Assembly (NCBI GenBank): GCA_963575745.1
Contig: CAUYUJ010004731.1
Span: 1-64,000 of the forward strand
Source: Prorocentrum cordatum
Lineage: Eukaryota > Sar > Dinophyceae > Prorocentrales > Prorocentraceae
Reading direction: 5' to 3'
DNA: 64,000 nucleotides
Under the pieces are notes generated by a model that made no database searches, was not told the origin of the DNA, and was given only the letters and a program-made list of their open reading frames with translations. Of this stretch, positions 56,571-64,000 are shown in pieces (position 1 is the stretch's first letter; every line of letters begins with the position of its first letter). The position numbers and the translations under genes are program-made.

Positions 56571-57015
56571 TGAACGCGCATGGTCTGGTTTCGGGGCACT
56601 ACGCCCGCGGGCTGCGCGCCTCCTGCCCGATGCGGCGAGCCGTTCGACGTCCGCGCTCAGGAAGTGTCCGTTCACCCAAGGGCACCATCGGCGTGCGCTG
56701 GGGCGCCGCGGCCTATCTCGCGGCCAGTGCGCTGCCCGAGGCTGCGGGGGACAGGCGCCCCGCCCGCGGCCAAGCTTCGCGGGGCCCGCGCGCCCGAGTG
56801 CCCGTGGCCGCGCGGAGGCTGCGCGGCGGCCGCGCGGCGCTGACGCCGGCAAATGGCGCCAGCGACGCAGCGCGACTGGCGGTCGCGCGCGGCACGGCCG
56901 CGCGCGCCAAGAAGCGCCACTCCGATTCCGCGCACGCACCCCTTGATTGTCTCGATCACAAGGCGGCCCGCCGCTGGGGCCCCGCGGCCAGCCCAAACGG
57001 CGAGCGCAAATCGGG
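56570..57015. other. GC-rich stretch, nothing recognised
   Basis: Open frames on both strands rich in Ala, Arg and Pro. Confidence 0.4.
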
Positions 57016-57019
57016 CGTG

Positions 57020-57145
57020 GCCCCGTCGAGAAAAAAACGCCCGCCTAACAAGTGCGGCGAGACAGCTCAGTCAGTGCAGCCCCGTCGGTTCAGGCAGTTT
57101 CCTTCGCAAGAAACGAATTCGGGATACGCCCGAAAACGTTGCTTC
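57020..57145 (+). repeat. ~130-bp dispersed repeat, copy 2
   Basis: Inverted relative to the copy at 53260-53405, with a single diverged 53-bp unit edge (GTCGAGAAAAAAACGCCC) instead of a full satellite array. Confidence 0.68.
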
Positions 57146-57419
57146 ATACTGTATTCGGAATGCGCCCAGCATGGCTTGCAAAGCTCGCATTACTGCGTTG
57201 ATGAGTTATGCAGCATGCCTCGATAATGCAGTCGCAATGTTTCCAATGCGCCTTACGGGGCAATGTCCCCGCAAATTCTTCATCCTGTCTTCAGCGATGA
57301 TGTCATGGAAGTTCGCCCGCCCCCGCCAAGGGCGACAGCCGTTTATATTAGCAAAAGGCTAGCGCATGCTCGCGAAGCGATCGCGCACATGAGCGAACGC
57401 TTGTCTTATCTCCTGCCGC

Positions 57420-57575
57420 ACCACCCACCTGGCTTGTTAATGGTGGCAGCGCTTGCACCCTTGCCCTCGCCCCGCGAAGCGGAGGGGGTGATCGCGCCCG
57501 CTCCAGGGGCAGCTGGCATCGCATAAACCGCACTCCATGGGTTGCACTGCGCAGCTTGCAGGAGCGATCCAAGGA
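57420..57575 (+). repeat. Dispersed repeat, copy 1
   Basis: Shares CCAGGGGCAGCTGGC, CGCATAAACCGC and CTCCATGGGTTGC with 58710-58870 in the same orientation. Confidence 0.65.
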
Positions 57576-57599
57576 AAGTGCCCGAGGGTGGGGATGGAG

Positions 57600-58070
57600 C
57601 CCAGGATGAACAACAAGGTTTGAGGGGGGGGGGGGCGGGGGCTCGGCCTCCGAGAGTGCCCAAGGACATCTTCCAGGACCCACGCCCAGGGCTGCTCAAC
57701 ATGGCCACGTATAGCCGTGCAGCCCTCACCGTCTACAGCCCTCACAACTGATCGAAACCCAATGCCAGTTGAACCCCTGTGGGCCAACAAAGCCACGTAA
57801 CCGCATGACCCGATCGCCCTATATATCCGATAGCACCATAACAGCATAGCCCATGCAGCCACAAGGGCCACAACACCAAACAAGGCAACCTAACAATTAC
57901 ATAGAACTTCGAAAACACCTAGAACCCCGATAGCCCCATATACCCCATAGTCCCTTATAAGCGAACTGACTGCGGTAACCCATCGTGACCACCCGAACTC
58001 CTGAAACCCCTGCGGCCGCTAGGGCCCATAGAAGCCTTCATGTCCCTGTAGGCTCCCGCCCCACCCACAC
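57600..58070. other. Unique stretch, nothing recognised
   Basis: Contains a run of CCC(C)AT/ATAGCCC words (57800-57960) but no gene. Confidence 0.4.
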
Positions 58071-58255
58071 CCCCCCCCCCCCCACCCCCCCACCCCCCCC
58101 CCCCCCACCCCCCCCCCCCCACTCCCCACACCGTTGACCTTGCGGACGTTAGAACCCGCTGGGCACCAGGGCACCGCATAAAAAACACGTGGCTTTGATC
58201 TAAACCAGCACGGCCCCCACCCCCCCCACCCCCCCCCCCCCCCCCCCCCCCCCCC
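58068..58255. repeat. Poly(C) tracts
   Basis: Runs of C broken by single A at 58068-58122 and 58215-58255, separated by about 90 bp of ordinary sequence. Confidence 0.92.
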
Positions 58256-58259
58256 CGCT

Positions 58260-58705
58260 GTAGAAACCCGACGCCCTCCAACCCCGATGGCCCCTTTGCG
58301 CGCCGAGGGCCCCAGGGCGCCCCCCTAAAGATCGAGTCGCGAAACTTTCGATTATGACCCTACGTCACCGACCGCCCCGCCACGAGGCGCCATGCGGCCG
58401 CAACGACGCGCAAGGCGCCCGGCGCCCCCTAGACGCTGAAACGCGGCGCGACTAAGTCCCAGACGGCACCCGCAGTCAAAACATGACGCCGATGGCAGCC
58501 GTTGGTGCTCAGCCTGCCGCTGGCAGCTTATGAGGCTGCCCACCCCCCCCCCCCCCCCCCTTCCAACCCCCCTCCCCCCATGCTTCGAGAGAGGGCGACT
58601 GCGCCCGCCCCAGGAGCGCACCTGGCGCGCCATGAGCTGCGTCGCTGGCATTCCTGGGGCCGCCGCACCCGCCCGCGAAGCAGGAGAGGGCGGCCGCGCC
58701 CGCGT
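58260..58705. other. Unique GC-rich stretch, nothing recognised
   Basis: Includes a C run at 58541-58560. No credible gene. Confidence 0.4.
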
Positions 58706-58709
58706 CGGG

Positions 58710-58870
58710 GGAAAACTTAGCGCGCGCGAAGTTGCAGCGCTGGCGCCCCTGCCCCCGCCCAGCGGAGCGGGTGAGGGCGAGCGCGCCAACCCCAGGGGCA
58801 GCTAGCGCCGCATAAATCGCGCTCCATAGATTGCGCTGCATTTGTTTCAGGAGCGGCCCGAGAAAGGGCC
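58710..58870 (+). repeat. Dispersed repeat, copy 2
   Basis: Second copy of the repeat at 57420-57575; it continues into GCATTTGTTTCAGGAGCG, which resembles a 3' splice site. Confidence 0.65.
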
Positions 58871-58984
58871 TCGACACCCAAGATTGCCCATGGTGGCCTT
58901 CATCGTAGCCCAAGGCGGCCTAGCGCGCCCAAGGCGTCTTGACACGCACTCTGGGAAGGAGCCCCCTGTTGATGGTGATGTCGT

Positions 58985-59509
58985 TGATGCTGGTGTTGGC
59001 GATGATGGTCGTGGTGGTGAGAATGCTTCTTTCCCGATCTGGAAAAGCAACTGCCCATCGGACCGAGCAGTCGGAACGATCCCGAGACGGTCCTCACGCG
59101 CAGGATTTGAAACGCAGGTAGACTCGACTGGAAGACCATAGCGGCATCGCATCGGTAGTTGATGCGATCGAGGCCAGCTGACCGTGCCTCGCCCACCCAG
59201 GTCGGCACCGTAGGAAAACATGGCAGTATGCCGACGACGTTGACATAGCACGGCATCCCACACGACTTCACCGAAACCGTCTTCGACGCCGGCATCCATC
59301 CCCGATCCGTCCTCATCGCTATTGTCCTCGCCGCAGTCCGTATCCAAATTGCCTTCGTTTTCGAAAGCCACTGTGTACGACGTCTTCAGACGGCGCGCGG
59401 GCCGCGAGAGTTGGGGGCCAGCCTCCATGGACCGAAACACGCAGGCGATCACCTCTGGCATGCTCTCGATGTCATGGTTGGCCGCCTGGTTATCCGCGAC
59501 CTGCTTGCG
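58985..59509 (-). pseudogene. Fragment resembling a LINE endonuclease domain
   Basis: Minus-strand coding-like sequence starts after a TAG near 59511 (RKQVADNQAANHDIESMPEV) and runs to about 59240 (EDGFGEVVWDAVL), then continues in another frame with VPTWVGEARSAGLDRINYRC (59205-59148) and MVFQSSLPAFQILRVR. In endonuclease/exonuclease/phosphatase domains of LINE-type retrotransposons a T-W ... S-x-(I/L)-D-x-(I/Y) motif stands in this position; here it reads TW-(x9)-LDRI. Upstream catalytic motifs and the reverse transcriptase are not seen, and the frame is broken, so this would be a dead fragment. The assignment is tentative. Confidence 0.35.
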
Positions 59510-59519
59510 CTACAAGGTC

Positions 59520-60600
59520 ATGCCCACATCTGCTCCTCATGCGGTGGCCGAAGAGGCTCGGCGGCGCCGACGGCGCTGTCGCCGACGGCGTCGGCCGCGT
59601 GGGTGGGAGACGCGGGGGGGAGGGGGGGGGGGGGGCCTGGTGCCGCGCTGGGCCCCTGTGCGCTATACGTCCTCGGCGCGGGCACCGCCGCCGCCGCCGC
59701 CGCCCTCCGATGCGACCCCGCACATCTGGTATGGAAGGGGGGTTGGCTGGCGCGGAATGTCGACCTGCAACGGGAAGACTCGGGCCGAACTGGACACGGC
59801 CGAACTCGACGGTGCGCTCGGCCCCCATGCTAAGTGTTTGGGGCCCTTCGTGAGGCGCTTTGTTGTCATGGCTCGTTGGGGCCCACGCTGTCAGTTAGTG
59901 CGTGCGATATGGATGCATGGCTATTAGGACTTATGTCAGTTCCCAGGCCCACATGGCTACGTTTTTGCCGCGGGTAGCATTGAACCCTTATCGGGCCTCC
60001 GAAATGCCGCTTGGCTTCCAGCAGCCCGAACCCGTTTATCCGGGCACCTTTGTTTGGGCGCCAACCAGTTAGATGCGGCGACCCCTTACATGGTGACCAA
60101 GTGCGTTTCCATGTTAACTGCTGGTTGGGCGCATGTTTCGATGGTGGGCGGCGTAGAACTCCGCCCGCTCGCGCGGGATTCTGCAGCGCACACCGTTGAA
60201 GGCCGCCGCGTTGGCATGCACAGAAAACAAATCGTTCGCGGAGGCTGGCTGACGCGAGGGGGTGGCGCGCGCCACCCGCGCGCGCGGGGAGTGCTGCATT
60301 GACCAAGAGAAACGTCATGCTGAAAGTATTAGATAGCACGTGCGCCCCCGCCCATTACCCGCATGAAACGAAGTGGCGCGCGCCGCCGCCCGCCGAAGAC
60401 GCACGCGGCCCCTTGAGGACGCCCGCGGGGCACCGCGCGCTCAGAACGCAGAGGAGGCCAACGCATGGAAGCGCGCAAAGGCCCGCCAGAAACAACACAA
60501 ACCCCATGTGACCTCACTGTCCTGGGATAGGGCCCACTGGAATCCGCCGCGCGTAGATTGCGAACCTGCGAAGTTCCCCTGGGGCCAGTCAGTGGGCCCA
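59520..60600. other. Unique stretch, nothing recognised
   Basis: Includes a G run at 59622-59634 and a CCG run near 59685. GGGTTCAATGCTACCC near 59990 looks loosely like a tRNA B-box on the minus strand but no cloverleaf was found. Confidence 0.35.
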
Positions 60601-60629
60601 GCATCGATTTGACGCGCGCAATGAACTCA

Positions 60630-61838
60630 CCCTTGGGAAGGGCCCAACCACGTGCAGTTGCGAGTTCAGTAATTGTGCCTACCCCTGCGGCGACGGATTT
60701 TTTGCGGGGCCACGAAACGAGCGAAGGGTGTGCCGAAACTGGCGGCGGCGCCATGCGAACTTCTAATTGGCGGCATTGGGTTGAGCTCCCTATGGGGCCA
60801 CGTCGGGCGTGAGGGGTGCGCCGAAATGGGGCGGCGGTGCCATGCGAACTTTCCAACTGGCGCCTTCGGCGGGGTTCCCTATGGCGCCACGGAGCGCGTG
60901 AGGCGTGTGCCGACATGGGGCGGCGGTGCCATGCGAACTTCACCAGCGCGGCCTTAGGTGGAGCTCCGTATGGGGCCGCGAAGCGTATGGTGGGCGCGCC
61001 GAAATGGGACGGCGGCGCCGTGCAATTTTTCCGCTGGGGCTTTAGATGGGGCTCCCATGGGGCCGCGAAGCGTGCGAGGGGAGTGCCGACATCGCTCGGC
61101 AGCGTCATGCGACCTTTTCCCACTTGGGCCTTCGGCGGGGCTCCCTATGGGGCCACGAAGCGCGCGAGGGGCGTGCCGCAATGCGGCGGCGGTGCCATGC
61201 GAATCCCCCCGCTGGGGCCGCAAGTGGGGCCCCCCCATGGGGCCGCGAAGCGTGCGAAGGCGTGCCGTAATGGGGCGGCGGCGTCGTGCGAATTTCCCCG
61301 TTGGCGCCTTAGGTGCGGCTCCTATGGGGCCGCGACCCGCGCGGGGGGCGCGCCGAAGTGGGGCGGCTGTGCCGCGCTAACTTTTCCACTGGGGCCTCAG
61401 GCGGGCCCCCTATGGCGCTGCGAAGCGCGCGGGGGATGAGGCGGCGGCGCCGTGCGACCTTTCCCACTGGGGCATTCGGCGGAGCCCCCAATGGGGCCGC
61501 GAAGCGCGTGAGGGGCGTGCCGAAATGACGCGGCTGTGCCACGCTGGTTTTCCCAGTGCGGCCGTGGGTGGGGACCCCTGAGGGGCCGCGGAACGCGCGT
61601 GGGGCGTGTCGAAGTGGAGCTGCTGCGCCATGCTAGCGTTCCCACTGCGGCCTTATGCGGAGCCCCCCCCCCCCCCTATGGGGGCGCGAAGCGTTTGAGG
61701 GGCACGCCGAAACAGACAGATACACGCGGATTGCGCGGCGCGGGCAAGGATGGGAGGAGAGGAGGGGGGGGGGGAGTGAGGAACGCGGGGCGCTGTCTCT
61801 TCAAAACGAGGGCCCGACTCCGCGGGATGGCTGGGGAA
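60630..61838 (-). mobile_element. Satellite-bearing element, copy C (inverted)
   Basis: Reverse-orientation copy: tail at 60630-60710 (GGGCCCAACCACGTGCAGTT), about 11 units of the 89-bp satellite (ATGGGGCGGCGGTGCCATGC) at 60710-61700, and head at 61700-61838 (CTGTCTCTTCAAAACGAGGG). Confidence 0.75.
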
Positions 61839-61839
61839 A

Positions 61840-62400
61840 GAGCACGCGACGTCACAGTTGGTCGCCGCGGTCTCGCGCGGGAATGTATATCACCCAAAAC
61901 GCCACCCACGTGCCCTTAGGACGATCTGCGTTTGGCTAAGACGACGCGTTCGTCCACGTGGCACCCCAGCGGGCGCCCGCGCGGGCCCGCGCAGGGCCCC
62001 GCGGGGGAACGGTTGGAATGCAGTGGGTGTCTTTCCAGAGCTCCAAAGTCCAGCGGGTGCACCGTTGCGTTCGGGCGGTTGGCGGCGCGCTCGGTGCGGC
62101 GTCTAGCTGGGCACCCGCGAAAGCGCGGGTTTCACCTTGTGCGCGCGGCGAACATGTCGGGCCCATCCAGGGGCCAGGCAGGGCGTGGGGCCGTGCCCGC
62201 AGAGAGGCGATTGGGCTTTTTTCGGGCGTGCAACGGCGCGCGCGGCGCGGCGCCTCGCTCGGGCTATATGGGGCATTGGGAGCGTCGCGGCGCGCGCGGC
62301 GCAGCGCCTTCGATTTGCCATGATGGGGGCGCGCGCGTTCGTTGGCGCCCGCGGCGCGCGCCCCGCTCTGATCTCGGATCGGAAGCATCAAGCGAAATAT
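61840..62400. other. Unique stretch, nothing recognised
   Basis: GC-rich; open frames only. It ends at the A tract. Confidence 0.4.
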
Positions 62401-62410
62401 AAAAAAAAAG

Positions 62411-62448
<38 letters not shown>

Positions 62449-62450
62449 AA

Positions 62451-62500
<50 letters not shown>
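62400..62500. repeat. ~100-bp A tract
   Basis: Nearly pure A, broken by G at 62410 and a CAAC near 62447-62450. It could be a retroposed poly(A) tail or an expanded homopolymer; flanking sequence does not decide. Confidence 0.9.
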
Positions 62501-62501
<1 letters not shown>

Positions 62502-62571
62502 CATCGGCTCGCCACCGCCGCCCAAACTCCGAAGATGCACGCTTGGAAGGGGTGGCGGGCAGACGCAAGTC

Positions 62572-63157
62572 GGAATCCCACCAGCCCTCTGGGCGTATGT
62601 GGTTTAGCGAGTGGTGCGTCTCTCTGCCAAAACCTCCTTCCCTTGTTCGGGGGGGGCGGGGGGGAGGGGGTGCACCACTCCCCCTACCCCCTGCCCTGGA
62701 TCTGGGAGGGGGAGGGGGGAGGGGGCTCGACGCATTAGAGCGCCCAATATGACCCAAGGTTGCTCCAAGGGTGCCCCAGAAGATAGCCCAAGATGGCTTC
62801 CAAGATGACCCAATATAGCTCAAGGTGGCCCAAGATAGCTTTCGACGCACATCCAAGATGCTTCGAGACGGCCCTGGGAGGGTTTCCAATGTCTTTCGCG
62901 TCCTTCAATTGCCCTCCCAAGAGGCCCGCATGATTCCAAAACCTAGGGACAACCAATGCTGCTTGCCTTCTCGCACGTTCGCCTCCGACGTGCTCTCGAG
63001 GCGCCAATAAGCCGCGACATTGCCCCAGGGAGCCCATGGTGCCCAAGGCTTTGTCCCAAGGCGCCCCCCCTCCCCCCCCCCCCCCCCCACCCCCCCCCCA
63101 CCCCCCACCCACCCCACCCACCCCACCCCACCCCACCACACACACGACACACAACCC

Positions 63158-63209
<52 letters not shown>

Positions 63210-64000
63210 GCGCCCAATAACGCCCCAAGAAAAGCTGCAACAGTCGGCCCCAATGCGCTTCTGTGGGCTTCCAAGCGGCCCGAATTAACGCAGCCCTCTT
63301 GCGTTTTAGCCGCAGCCCCCAATATGGCCCGACGAGGCCCCCCCAGACGCCCAGAAAGAGCCCCAAGAGGGCCCAGGGGCACACAAAAACAAGCCCCAAG
63401 AGGGCCCACGAGGGCCCCAAAAGAACACCCAGAGCGCCCCACGGCGGCTACACAAGGCATCCGAGACAACGCTCCCGAGGCGGTTGTTGCACACCCTGCT
63501 GGCCACCAACACCGCCAGCACCAGCAGCAGCACCACCAGCACCACCAGCAACAGCAGCACCACGCCAAACACCAGCAACAGCATCCGCAGCCACACCAAC
63601 AGCAACGTCAGCAGCATCACCAGCAGCACGAGAACCAGCAACACCAGCCGCAACATCAGCAGCACCAGCAGCAGCAGCAGCATCAGCGACAGCCCAACCA
63701 CGACCAGCAATAGCACCAGCAGCAGCATCAGCATCACCAGCAGCGCAAGCACAGCAGCAACAGCAGCACCACCAGCAGCAGCAACAGCACGAGCAGCAGC
63801 ACCAGACGGATCGGTCCCGAGCTTGACCCATCGAGGTGACCGCGGGTTGGTCCCAAGTTTTACCCCCCGAGGTGACCACGGATCGGTCCTGAGCTTTACC
63901 CCCCGAGGTGACCACGGATCGGCCCCGAGTTGTACCACTCGAGGTGGCCACGGATCGGTCCCGAACGTTACCCCTCGAAGTGACCACGGACCCATCCCGA
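62572..64000 (+). repeat. CCAAGA composite repeat, copy 4 (runs off the edge)
   Basis: Same order of parts as copy 3: head CCCTCTGGGCGTATGTGG, CCAAGA array 62735-62845, a related block 62850-63050, C-rich and CA tracts 63062-63207 found only here, second CCAAGA array 63310-63450, (CAG/CAC)n 63490-63805, and forward 42-bp units from 63810 to the end. Confidence 0.78.
63062..63207. repeat. Poly(C) then (CA)n
   Basis: C runs broken by A at 63062-63135, followed by CA dinucleotides to 63207. Confidence 0.95.

Noticed and set aside
59970-60010. tRNA-like B-box on the minus strand
   Set aside because: No matching acceptor stem, anticodon arm or A-box could be found around it.
62401-62581. Poly-Lys and poly-Phe frames
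   Set aside because: Translation of the A tract.

Overview
The window looks like nuclear DNA of a dinoflagellate. It is GC-rich and mostly made of microsatellites, minisatellites and inverted repeats. Its one clearly intact gene is a eukaryotic ribosomal protein gene cut into tiny exons by introns of up to 4 kb. Other signs are a non-canonical GA-AG intron, introns whose two ends are inverted repeats of each other (introner-like), decayed intron-poor gene copies, and a bacterial HU-like protein of the kind dinoflagellates use. No spliced-leader sequence was seen and the species cannot be fixed from the sequence; very long introns and high GC would fit a Prorocentrum-like genome (inference).

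Layout. 0.9-9.8 kb (minus): RPL36 (eL36), four exons of 116, 90, 84 and 49 bp and three introns of 3772, 4086 and 735 bp. Intron 2 carries a decayed membrane-protein gene on the same strand; intron 1 carries several dispersed repeats and two small inverted-repeat transposons. 10-24.9 kb: repeats only, apart from a 192-bp introner-like segment at 13.3 kb related to RPL36 intron 2 and one weak ORF. 25-28 kb: a weak ORF, a cluster of hairpins and a 478-bp palindrome, then a frameshifted copy of a TDT-family (TehA/SLAC1-like) anion transporter gene. 28-45 kb: repeats, including two copies of a mobile-looking element with a variable internal 89-bp satellite (A at 35.0-37.0 kb, B at 42.4-43.7 kb; copy C is inverted at 60.6-61.8 kb), and three of four copies of a CCAAGA-type composite repeat. 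45.6-50.8 kb (minus): a 1,120-codon intronless gene with two in-frame stops and one frameshift, and 1 kb upstream of it an HU-like gene with one frameshift. 51-64 kb: GC-rich, poly(C)/poly(G)-bearing DNA, a 53-bp satellite, a fragment resembling a LINE endonuclease, a ~100-bp A tract, and the fourth composite repeat running off the right edge.

Functionally only RPL36 appears able to make a normal product. The other protein-like regions are broken and read as retroposed or decaying copies, though uncorrected single-base sequencing errors could explain some frameshifts. The most notable theme is inverted repeats: all three RPL36 introns have inverted repeats at their splice sites, the last RPL36 exon sits in the loop of a ~445-bp fold-back, and at least six other discrete inverted-repeat elements occur, one with a clean 5-bp target-site duplication.
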